From contig BRKX01000019.1 of NCBI GenBank assembly GCA_026008535.1, positions 697,001 to 761,000 of the forward strand: DNA of 64,000 nt, written 5' to 3'. Of the stretch, positions 47,149 to 60,300 are shown one piece after another (within the stretch, counting starts at the first letter, position 1; every line of letters starts with the position of its first letter). The notes under the pieces are model-generated. The model saw only the letters and a program-made list of their open reading frames with translations. It had not been told where the DNA came from and did no database searches. Source of the DNA: Perilla frutescens (lineage: Eukaryota; Streptophyta; Magnoliopsida; Lamiales; Lamiaceae). The translations under genes and the position numbers were made by a program.

Positions 47149-50100
47149 ATTTGAAGGTTAATTATATACATAGATCTCTTCAAACAATAGGCGAACCTCC
47201 AGGTGGCAACCGATGCCTGCAGAATTTTTTTTAGCTCTGTGAATGTGTAGCTTTGACCATTACATGTGCATGATTGTGTTTGCAGTTTAGGTTGTAGAGA
47301 GGTCTTTCACAGTTTAGCTCAAAGTTGGTAGTCACAACATTGTGGAGGCTCTTCATTATTGCAATGGCCTCCATTAGAGCTTAGTTTAGTTCTACAGTGT
47401 AAGAAAGGATTCCCCATTCAATTATTTATGACTTTCACGCCGTTGTCGTCGTCGCTTTTTATGAATTTATAGTGTCGTGATCATTCATTGTTTTGACATA
47501 TTTTTTTTGTATCTAGTTTTTCTTCTATGCATATTCTTGAAAATGTATCTACCCTCATAATTTGTTGTTTCAGGGAATATGCTTTTATTTATGTGTTACA
47601 GCATCATGGTTTTCCAAACTTTTTACTACCTTGCATTTCGTTGCTTGTGTTGTCACATTTCATGCAAGTAATTTATTTCTTGCAAATATTGTACATAAAG
47701 TTGCTGCGTTTGCTGATGCATATATATTGAAAAAGGTAAAATTGTGCCCACTAGATTCTGCTCATGATGTTATAATTTCATCCATTAAAGTTGTCCCAAT
47801 ATCATACATCCAAAATCGAAATTTATTTAATTCTCAAGTTATAATTTAGAAGGGGCCAAGGAATATGGAAAATCAAATATTTAAATTTCCACATGGGTAA
47901 CACACCCTTATTATTTGCTTCTGTGATCAAGACAGCATACACAACTTACATAAAGTGCAAACATCCAAACATCGTTGAAGCAATTAGGATTTTTTTTGAA
48001 GAAAAAGACATAAAAACTAAAATAAAGATATTTGTCTGGATGTCAACGATTGTGCAAGGACCACAACTGTTGGCTGTTGTTGCTTTGCTTTGCTGCATTT
48101 GAGCCTAATAACCTCCTCATGGAAGATGATGATGATGTGTGATGAAAATTGAAGAGCAAGCTATGAATACATATCATTATTAGCTACACCTGCACCAACC
48201 CCTCATGTAATGCAACATCCTACATAGAAGTGTGTGCCCCCCCCCCACCCCACCCCACCCCCTCATCCAACTTGCATAATGGAAGCATGCACAGGTACAA
48301 CTTCATGACTATGCATTACCATCCCCATTTTTCATGTTTTGCATGTTCTTGAACTAAACCTTCACTTAGCTTCAAAGCCAAGAATTCTGCAAAAATGACT
48401 TTGCAGGCATGTGTGTGTGTGTGTAATGTGTGTAAGATGTGGCATGTATGCATCCAACAAGCCATTCACCATCTCAGTTTGAAACAATAAAGGAATGTGT
48501 GTATGCAGCAAGATTAATACACTAAAAAAAAATGAACTTAATTACTTGAAAATAGAAAACAAGTGTCCTTCCTAATGCAATGGTAAATAGTCATTCGCCA
48601 ATTAATAATATCCAAGTCTTAACTACTCATATAGTCACACAAGATTCTGGGGCATAACCCTAAATCGAGACGCGATGTAGATGCCAACATCTTTCTCCAG
48701 TATATCCCTAAGGATTTGAGATAAGTGGCACATATGGCTTGAATCACAGATCATGTTCATTGCCACAAGCCCGTGGTTTGGTTGAGCAAGCGACTCGTAT
48801 GCATGCCTCGATGTGTATATTTCAGAGAGAAGACAAGAATACAAGAACCAAATCAAACAAAAAATGTCACATAATTGAGCTTGTGGGGATAAAACTTTGC
48901 AGTATTGATGCTCATGAAAAATTATTTTCACCAACTTGTCTACTTGCAAAATCTTGTGCATGTACACAGACAAGCTCCCACCCATCTTACATAAGAGTGT
49001 GTGTGTGTGTGTAATTTGTTTTTTTTTTCTTTTTTCAAGATTTCAATAATTCAAAGTTTCAATAGTTTTTCCTCTATGTGGGTGTTTGGCTTTATTGTTT
49101 TTTTCCTATGGGGAAATGGGATTCTCTTCTTTTCTACCAAATTGGGAAATTTTCAAATGGACCCCAGATTCCATCCAGTTCTTACTTTGTTTGGAAGTTG
49201 AGTTTATATATTTCATTTGGTCATCAACAAAATAGGAAGGTATTTTGCTTTTCTTTCCCAACTTTAACCATCAAAGTGGGGAGGGCTATACATCAATTCA
49301 ACTATAAAGAAGAAACATTTATCAAGAATTAATGTTGCCTCCATTTTTACTTGTCAATATATAAACCTTTTGTAACTCTTGTAATACTTCTACCAAATGA
49401 GGACAATTTTGTCTATTCTAATCAAATCAAATCCAATCCAATCACAAGATGAGTAATATATCCAAGTACAAAGACATTGGTTATGTGATTGAATAGTTAT
49501 ATGTAGTTAAACATGATTTGGACATTAGTTCTACATTGGGGGAAACAAGGGAAGGCAACCTTAATTAGTTAGGGTTCACTCATAATCTAACCTAAACAAA
49601 CTTTCATAGAACTAATCGAAGCCCATTTAAGTACCTTAACAAGATCACTATACGTGTAGTCTAGTCTACAATGCCTCTTAGAACATGCCAAGTTCAAGTT
49701 CTTATCAAGACTCTACGTTTAGCAACAAGCGAACACCCCCGATCCACAAAGATATATCCTAGCAATGACCCGGTTCATTATGTAACCCGCACATTATGTT
49801 TGACCTCTAAAGATACTAATATAGACCATTTTCATCGTACACCATGTCAAACTCTAGAGTTGCATTGTACCGGTTACACCGGGGGTATCTTGAAAGATCT
49901 TCGAAAGTCATTAAAATTAAGGGTTTCCAGTAAATTGAAATATGTACCCAATGTGAATTATTGCAAGAAATTGAGTTCATAGAGAACAACTTGACATGAG
50001 AAAGTGCATTGAAAAAGGAAGGCAAGACATGCAAATGCAATTACTTACTAATACATCAAATTAAATAAGTTATTGTTAAGGCAAATGAATTAGAATATAT

Positions 50101-50520
50101 ATTGTACTAAAAAATAAAATGTGCATATCATGATGATCATAGGGTAGCACTTGGAAACTGCTACAGAAGCTATATATAAATCAAATCAATGGTCAGAATT
50201 ATGAGCAGAAGATGTCCAAATAGTACTACAGTCTAAGCATAAAGTGCAACCTAGCTAAGCTAGCTACTGACCTTGTAAGAGAAATGCTTCACATTTGATT
50301 ATCTCCATTGATGAAAAAACTCAAACTTCAATTCATCTCCATCTTCAACTTTTAATTTTGCTTCCAATTCTCAGACATTAATCTTAATTAATTTCATCAA
50401 ACTCCATCTACACTATGTCACATGCATACTACTAAACAAATTAAAGCTAACAATATTAATACCTCATGAAATAAACCTAACACATGCAACTAGGAATTCA
50501 AACATTTCAACAAACATTAG
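47149..50520. other. Intergenic region between ARID and AHL genes
   Basis: The first 350 bases are probably ARID 3' untranslated sequence. There is a C-rich tract at 48237-48262, GT runs near 48412 and 48996, and otherwise unique AT-rich sequence. A 116-codon minus-strand frame at 48635-48985 has protein-like content but no known motif. The convergent arrangement makes 49.9-50.5 kb the likely 3' flank of AHL. Confidence 0.45.
48237..48262 (-). other. G-quadruplex-capable C-rich tract
   Basis: Plus strand reads C10-A-C4-A-C4-A-C5. The complementary strand therefore has four G-runs of four or more with single-base loops, among the most stable predicted quadruplex layouts. It lies about 1.1 kb past the ARID stop. 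Confidence 0.7.
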
Positions 50521-50529
50521 CTTTGTCGA

Positions 50530-51432
50530 TCAAAACGGCGGCCTTGCACCACCGCCGCCGCCGCCGCCCCATCCAAACAGCTCCGCCGAAAACGGATAAC
50601 TCCCCGGCGGCGGAGTGCTTCCTCCCCCGGCTGAGGTGAGAAACGATCCACCAACACCAACACCAACACCAACACCAACTGCACCATCGCCGCCGCCCCC
50701 ATTGCCATCACCGCCGCTCTCACTCACATGACCGCCGCGGCCACCTCCAGCCGTGACACCCGACGACTGCGACGCGCTGGGCTGCGGCTGAGCGGCGGGG
50801 GCGCCCTCCTCCTCCTCCAACGGCAACCGTTCAAACACCGCATTCGAGAAAGAAGCCGCCATCAAAACCACCGGGCCCGACGCCATCAGCGGCGCCACCA
50901 CACTCCCACCCACCACCTGCCCCTGCCCGCCGGACAGGAATATCGACAGCCCGCCAGCTCCCGGCGGCGCAGGCGGCGGGAGCACCGTCCCGGAGAGCGA
51001 GAGGATCTCGAAGCGGCCGTGCAGCGTGACCACTGTTCCAGCAGGCGCCCCCGGCTGGCGGAGGGTGACGTTCGTTACCGTGCCGCCGCCGCTGAGCACG
51101 CAGACGCCCCTCCCGCGCCGCCGCGCGTAGACGGAGACGCTCTCGACGATGTCGTTTCCGGAGGCGACTTCAAGGACGTGGGAGCGCAGCGCATTGGGGC
51201 TGTCACGGGTGACGATGATCGGCGGCTTCGGCTTGTTCTTGGACCCCGGAGGGCGGCCGCGGGGGCGGCGGTTGGTGGAGGGAGTGCCGCCGGAGCTGGT
51301 GGTGGCGGCGGTTTCATGGTCTTTCTCCGGTGGGGAATCCTTGGAATCTGCGGAAGGCTCGATTTCTGAAGTAGGGTTTGCGAGAAGAAGTTGATGAACG
51401 TAGCGAGAGGAACCGGACTCGTAACCCGCCAT
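50530..51432 (-). CDS. AT-hook motif nuclear localised (AHL) protein, type I (300 residues)
   Basis: Single exon, ATG at 51432 and TGA at 50532-50530. AHL proteins bind AT-rich minor grooves in matrix attachment regions and repress growth genes. The AT-hook is RRPRGRPPGSKNKPKPP (about 55-71, core RGRP). It is followed by one PPC/DUF296 domain (about 75-200) with SHVLEVASG, GRGVCVLSG, GRFEILSLSG and GGQGQVVGGSV. One type-I hook and no intron place it in clade A. The C-terminal tail is low-complexity Gly/Val/Pro (alternating V-G near 265 and a Gly run near the end). The gene is far more GC-rich than its surroundings. No lesion is seen. The clade-A member number cannot be decided by eye. Confidence 0.93.
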   Translation of the reverse strand: MAGYESGSSRYVHQLLLANPTSEIEPSADSKDSPPEKDHETAATTSSGGTPSTNRRPRGRPPGSKNKPKPPIIVTRDSPNALRSHVLEVASGNDIVESVSVYARRRGRGVCVLSGGGTVTNVTLRQPGAPAGTVVTLHGRFEILSLSGTVLPPPAPPGAGGLSIFLSGGQGQVVGGSVVAPLMASGPVVLMAASFSNAVFERLPLEEEEGAPAAQPQPSASQSSGVTAGGGRGGHVSESGGDGNGGGGDGAVGVGVGVGVGGSFLTSAGGGSTPPPGSYPFSAELFGWGGGGGGGARPPF

Positions 51433-52046
51433 TGTTACATCTATGTTCTTCTTCACCAGCAACAGCTCAGTTTAATTTGCCACCTCCTTCTTCTTCTTCT
51501 TCACCTTCTCTCTCTAAAATACTAAACAGTAAATAGTAAATACTAAATAGTACTTCCTTTCTCTCTCTCTATATATCTTTCACAAGAAAGAAATTGAAAA
51601 CTAGCTTAGCTAATATTATTCTTTCTTGTTTCTGGTAAATTTAGCAGGGTATTTTGTACTGGTATCTGACAAGAACAAGATTGAATTGAGGTAGAGAGAG
51701 ATTGAGGGAGAGTGAGAGAGAGAGGGGAAATATTTCTTGAGATCCACAGTGGGAATGGAGTACTATTGACCAGAATCCAAGAAGTGATTAGACATCCATA
51801 TCCATCAGTTATTACAAAATAAAATATATATATATATATATATAGTAATTTAATTAATATATTTTACTTGCTTCCACCTACTCAAAAGTCTCAAACACAA
51901 CAACGTTGAATACTTTGTTGTAATCTTATTATTATTACACAATACACAATAGTCATACCTCCATTCTTCCCACTACAACTACAACTTGTTGCATAAAACG
52001 ACCGAGAAAGAAACTTAATTTCAAAAATACACACAGATAAAGATTG

Positions 52047-52085
<39 letters not shown>

Positions 52086-52640
52086 AAAACCCTTTTTTTC
52101 TCAGTCAGCAGCTAGATTACGTCAAACTTGGCTCCAACAGATGAAGTCGGGCCAAAGCAAGAGATACTTTGCGGTGAAGTGAGAGAAACCTTGAGTGAAG
52201 TTAGAGAGAGAGAGGGAGAGCAGGTGGAGAAATTGAAATTTTCTAAGAGGTGAGATTAATGAATGAATAAAGAATGAAAAGAAAGGAAAAAGTGAGAGAG
52301 GTGGTGTTATATAATATAGGAGTAGAAGATAAAATAAGAGAATATATATAGAATATAATATAAATGTACATGCATATATATATATATAATGTCATATAGT
52401 ATGTGATGTGTGTGTAATGTTTAGAGCGAGAAAGAAAAGCATGGGCATGGGATAGGAGAGCTCAGAGTTGCGTTTGTAGCTTTGCATTGATTTGTTTGGA
52501 GAGAGAGAGAGAGAGAGAGAGAGGAGGCGGTGGAAAGTGTGCAGTAAAAACAGGGGGAAAGGGCAAAAAAGCAGGCAATTACCGAGACAAAATTCCTCGA
52601 ATTACTCATTCCCACCACCGATTTACTTCTTGCCTTTCTT
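51433..52640 (-). promoter_or_regulatory. AHL upstream region
   Basis: Minus-strand upstream DNA with a TATA-like TATATAGA word at about 51566-51575, some 135 bases before the start codon. It also carries CT/GA-rich leader-like sequence (51490-51570, 51690-51725, 52498-52523) and AT microsatellites (about 51825-51843, 52050-52081 and 52375-52388). No gene is seen. The TATA assignment is positional only. Confidence 0.4.
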
Positions 52641-52789
52641 TTACCGCTTTTTATGTCTTATAAATTAAATAAAAGTGAATTCATCTGAGCTAAAATTGAA
52701 CTTTCATATCTACATATATATTTTTTTAAAATAATTCAAATGAAGGTATTATTATTACTATTATTATTATTATTATTATAACCATGGTG

Positions 52790-53270
52790 TTCAAACTCGA
52801 CTCGTTAAGGAAACGAGCTCCAGTTTGGCTCAAGTTCGATTCAAATTTTTTTCTCTTTTTGAAGCTCGACTCGATAAATATTTGTTATGCTCGATTTCAT
52901 CTTGAGCTGGAATCGTGAAATGCTCGAAAATTCATCTTGAGCTGGACTCGTGAAATGCTCGAAAATTTACTAATCGAGCTCCAAGCTTGAATACTCGAAA
53001 AAAATTCATTTAATGTATGTTCGCGTTCGAGCTCGAAAAAAAATGATTGTTTAATTCATTTGTTCAAAATATTTATAATCTTCATGAACATGTTTGATTA
53101 AACTCAAACATGTTTGCGAGCTGGTCGAATATTACTGTATTTGAGCTCCATTCGATAATTTTATTAAGTTTGATTCGAGCTCATTCGAAGCTCGAGCTCA
53201 ACTCATTTAGAAAATGAACTGGCATCAAACGAGTTTTTTTCGAACCGAATTTTGAATAGCTAATGCACGA
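52790..53270. repeat. CTCGA-rich dispersed repeat
   Basis: Rich in GCTCGA, TCGAGCT and ACTCGTG words (for example 52797, 52860-52985 and 53175-53200), the same style as the element at 15200-15538. Ends are not well defined. It contains an internal partial duplication (TCTTGAGCTGGA, ACTCGTGAAATGCTCGAAAA near 52905 and 52935). Non-coding. Confidence 0.6.
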
Positions 53271-53652
53271 CTCTGTTTGTTTACAATCTTAAAGATGATA
53301 TATTTGTCAAAGTAATTTATATCTTAATTATGCAGGAAATTCTAAAATGACAATTAGAAAAACGGAGTAGGATAATCTTTTAGGTTTAGTAGTTCGATAT
53401 ATGTCATGGATTTTTTTTAAAATTTGTTAGGGCTAGAATATTGAAGCTTCCTTTAATTCGCCAACTATGATGTCAAATTCAATAGATTAAAATGCAATTT
53501 TCAAAGGATAAAATATTGGGTTGTTAATTGTATTAAAATACATATTTAGAGTGTTTTTGATATTTTAATTGCACGTTTTAAAAAATATAATTTTAATAAC
53601 ATGAATTTAGTACTCATTTAGTTTTTCACATATTTTCAAATTTCGGTGAACT

Positions 53653-54261
53653 AAAATTAACATGGTTGTTGGAGATTTCCACGTGTACATCTATGTGAAC
53701 ACCAAATTGTCATAAAATACGTAAATTTTTGATCGATTTTGGTCGGGTTAGAGAGCCGAAATTTAATTAAAAATCATGAGAAAAACCAACTAAGTGTTAA
53801 GTTCGTGTTATTAAAACTACATTTTAAAAACGTGTGAAAAAACTAAAAATATCCCAAAATTAACATGGTTGTTGGAGATTTCCACGTGTACATCTATGTG
53901 AACACCAAATTGTCATAAAATACGTAAATTTTTGATCGATTTTGGTCGGGTTAGAGAGCCGAAATTTAATTAAAAATCATGAGAAAAACCAACTAAGTGT
54001 TAAGTTCGTGTTATTAAAACTACATTTTAAAAACGTGTGAAAAAACTAAAAATATCCCAAAATTAACATGGTTGTTGGAGATTTCCACGTGTACATCTAT
54101 GTGAACACCAAATTGTCATAAAATACGTAAATTTTTGATCGATTTTGGTCGGGTTAGAGAGCCGAAATTTAATTAAAAATCATGAGAAAAACCAACTAAG
54201 TGTTAAGTTCGTGTTATTAAAACTACATTTTAAAAACGTGTGAAAAAACTAAAAATATCCC
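53653..54261 (+). repeat. 203-base tandem repeat, three copies
   Basis: Copies start at 53653, 53856 and 54059 with AAAATTAACATGGTTGTTGG and are essentially identical by eye. The tail of the unit (CGTGTTATTAAAACTACA, ACGTGTGAAAAAACTAAA) is echoed in reverse complement just upstream at about 53570-53640. The unit may derive from a hairpin element that expanded. Confidence 0.95.
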
Positions 54262-54715
54262 AAAATTTATGTATTTTAAATCAATTAACCCTAAAATATT
54301 TTCATAAAATTCGATTAGTAATACTCGAGGCACTTAATTCAACATGCTAAAAATTAAACCCCCATTTGATTGATTAAAGATCAATATTTTACCCATAATT
54401 CTATGCGTGATTTTAATATTAACAAAAAATTATTTTCTAACATCCAAAAATTAGAAAAATGCACCAATATAACCAAATAAGAGACACACAAACAACATAT
54501 GGAGTAGCTCTATTTTTTGAATCTAAAATGAGTAATGGTCACTGTTTTATTGATGAATTGAATCATATATAAGATCATTAATATATATTGTGTAAATATA
54601 ATATAGATTGCTGTGTGTGTAAGTGTGTGAAATTTAAATGAGAAAAATAGCAAACTCCCTATATGAATATAATTGTGTCAACAGGGGTATGGTGGATAAA
54701 CGGGGATAAATCCTC
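54262..54715. other. AT-rich spacer, no gene seen
   Basis: No recognisable features apart from a short GT run near 54612. Confidence 0.5.
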
Positions 54716-54719
54716 TAGC

Positions 54720-55080
54720 CCACAATTCATATCTCATTATCTGTCCTATTATCAAATTTAATATTTTAAAAAAATTTATTACAAAAATAAATTTTATCAT
54801 AGTATAACAAATCATAATTAATATTTATTACTAAAATTTAAAAAAATTAAAACTTATATACGTACCTTAATTTTAGAACAATCAACGCTATTAATCAATT
54901 ATGTTAACTAAAAAAAAGAAATAAATATTAAAAAGTAAATACAAACCTTAATTGGGTGGAAGGACCCTGAATAATAATTATAAAATTCAACTAAATAAAA
55001 ACAAACCGAATTTGAAGAAAATAAATGAATGAAAATGTAATAAAAGTGAAAATGGGACACCAAGTAAGATAGAGGATTCT
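54720..55080. repeat. Second member of the 36340-36700 MITE-like family
   Basis: Aligns by eye with 36340-36700 throughout, including TTGGGTGGA and a GGGACACCAAGT / GGGACGCCAAAT end region. Non-coding. Confidence 0.6.
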
Positions 55081-55564
55081 AGTTGGGATAAATGATCGTT
55101 TCCAATTTTACTAATGTTTCAAAATTAGAATAATGATGAATATTATAACCAAATGGCTCAATAAATATGAAAATCAAATAATAGTCCAAGTAGAAACATC
55201 ATTAGAAAATTTCATTCCCAAATGCACTTACAAACACCAATAAAACATACTAATTTCCTCTAATTAATTCTGGTTATTTTTTAATTTGTCTATTTTTTTT
55301 TTTTACTAAACCAAAATAATGGAATGAAATAAATAAATTGAGAAATAGAAGATTGGAGAAAAGAAATGGGATTGATGGTCAAAGGTCAAAGTGTAAAGAA
55401 GCATGTGGAGTGTGTCTGTGTCGGCTTATTGGAACTTGCCATTCTACATTTTAACCTTATCCCTTTTTCATTTTGGATTTTCCCAACCTTCATTTAATAC
55501 CAATCAATCAATCAAAATTCAAATTAATTTTACATTTTATTTTGTTTGGAGCTATGTATGTGTA

Positions 55565-55599
<35 letters not shown>

Positions 55600-55642
55600 G
55601 AATTTATGACTAAAAACTAAAAATATACTATAGTATATTATT

Positions 55643-55887
55643 ACGATCTCTGTATGTGAATCATGTGTCATTTTAGCATTTTAAATTTATTTCAAAAAAC
55701 GTGTCATTCTATAAATTCGTGATAAAAAAATTCACATTTTTCACATATTTACCCTCATTTAATGTAGTCAAACATTTATATTTAACTCATTTAATGTATT
55801 CACACAAGGGTGTGTTAAGTAATTTAATTAATTTATTAATTTGTGTACATTCATCTAAAATGACATTTATATAGAAATGGAGGGAGT
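55643..55887. mobile_element. Degenerate Stowaway MITE
   Basis: The right end GAAATGGAGGGAG is followed by TA, and the inverted partner near 55643 is worn (shared GTGTCATTTTAG). The interior (TTTACCCTCATTTAATG) resembles the sequence near 59640-59825, which ends in GAAACGGATGGAG plus TA. Confidence 0.55.
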
Positions 55888-56453
55888 ATGTATTATATAT
55901 ATATATATATATATATATTAATATTGTTGGGATCGGAAAAAAAATATTACTATAAGGGGGTTGTTCTTATAAAGAGCTTACATATAAAAATTATATATAT
56001 ATATATATATTATAAAACACTTAGAAATATCTATTCATATTTTGAAAACTGAAGTTAAAAGGTATATAAGATTCATTCGTGCGCTTTTAACCGAAGAATA
56101 CATCATCATATTGCGTTAGTTATGTAAAAATTTATATATTCAAATCATATTGTTTGAAAATTTTGCAAGGGCAACGAAGAGGTATTTACGCATTGGTGGT
56201 ATGGTAACATTTATTTTTTTAGTAGATTATTTTAAATTTTTTGAACTTTCTAGATTTATAATAAATATTAGCAACACGTCATATTCCGCCTTATTTGTTT
56301 ATAGTCAATCGTCACGTTGAGTAATTGGCATAATTAATGACCTTATCTTCTTTATAATAAGATCTAACGAGTTTATATAAACAATTAATTAGCTAGTAAT
56401 TAATTAGATATTAATGAGTTCATATAGTGCAGTACGTAGGTGGGTACATAATA

Positions 56454-56565
56454 CTCCCTCCATTTCATAATATAAGTTATACTATTTTTCTAATATGTTT
56501 ATTGTAATATTGTTTTGACAGGAGACAGATTAAAAGGTTAAAATATTAAATATTATGAAAGGGAA
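56454..56565. mobile_element. Short Stowaway-like MITE
   Basis: Left end CTCCCTCCATTTCATAATAT with TA before it; right end ATATTATGAAAGGGAA with TA after it. About 112 bases, non-coding. Confidence 0.6.
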
Positions 56566-56625
56566 TAAATATTTTAGAATCTCCAAGCCATCAAAACGAT
56601 ACAATTCCTATAATCGTATATTATA

Positions 56626-56884
56626 CTCCCTCCGTTTCGTTTTATTTGTTATTTTAGAATTTTAATCTAGAATTAACAATTAATTTTTGGACTAATATAT
56701 CCCTCCATTTTATATTACATAAAACCCTATTCACTTATATTTTCCTAAAAATTTGAAAAAAATTTCTCTCTCCATATATTTGTAAGGGTAAATTTGAGAG
56801 AGAGGGTGTCAAAATATATACAACAACAAACATTTTAACACAAAAGAAAAAACATAAAACAACAAACAAAACGAAACGGAGGGG
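56626..56884. mobile_element. Stowaway MITE
   Basis: Left end CTCCCTCCGTTTCGTTTTAT and right end AAAACGAAACGGAGGGG are inverted. TA lies at 56624-56625 and 56885-56886. Interior words (AACAACAAACATTTT, CCTATTCACTTATATTTTCC) match the element at 10024-10343, so they are the same family. Confidence 0.88.
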
Positions 56885-56953
56885 TATCATTTTTAAATCG
56901 ACATGCATGCATCTTTCCTTTTCGATCGTACCATGCATAGCTAAGACGTGACA

Positions 56954-56954
56954 C

Positions 56955-56985
<31 letters not shown>

Positions 56986-57180
56986 TTATTTCTTGATTTG
57001 TAAAAAGAGAAAAAAGGAAAAAAAAAAAGAAAAAAAGGACAGCACGCACACTCAAGATGAGCAATACAAAATGGTTTTGTAATAAAATTCAAATATTATG
57101 GTAAATGGAGGCACATATAAGTGGATTGGTATACTATAAAAGCACAAATTGAATTCCCAAAGCACAAATATATTACCAAT

Positions 57181-57231
<51 letters not shown>

Positions 57232-57330
57232 GATCTCACAATTGATGCCTTAATTTTCCATTTAGAGACATGATTTGAACCCATTAGGTATTCTGGTTCC
57301 CACCTCTCTCTCTCTCTCTCTCTCTCTCAC
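56954..57330. repeat. Poly-A run and GA/CT microsatellites
   Basis: An A-run of about 29 (56954-56982), further A-rich sequence to 57037, a GA repeat (about 57184-57233) and a CT repeat (about 57304-57328). Confidence 0.9.

Positions 57331-60300
<2,970 letters not shown>

Noticed and set aside
47893..48102. 69-codon plus-strand frame downstream of the ARID gene
   Set aside because: No motif or splice support; not convincing as a gene.
49671..49982. 103-codon plus-strand open frame
   Set aside because: No recognisable motif, no splice context, and unusual composition for a protein. Kept out of the gene list.
50728..51369. 213-codon plus-strand frame rich in Arg, His and Ala
   Set aside because: It is the antisense shadow of the GC-rich AHL coding exon.
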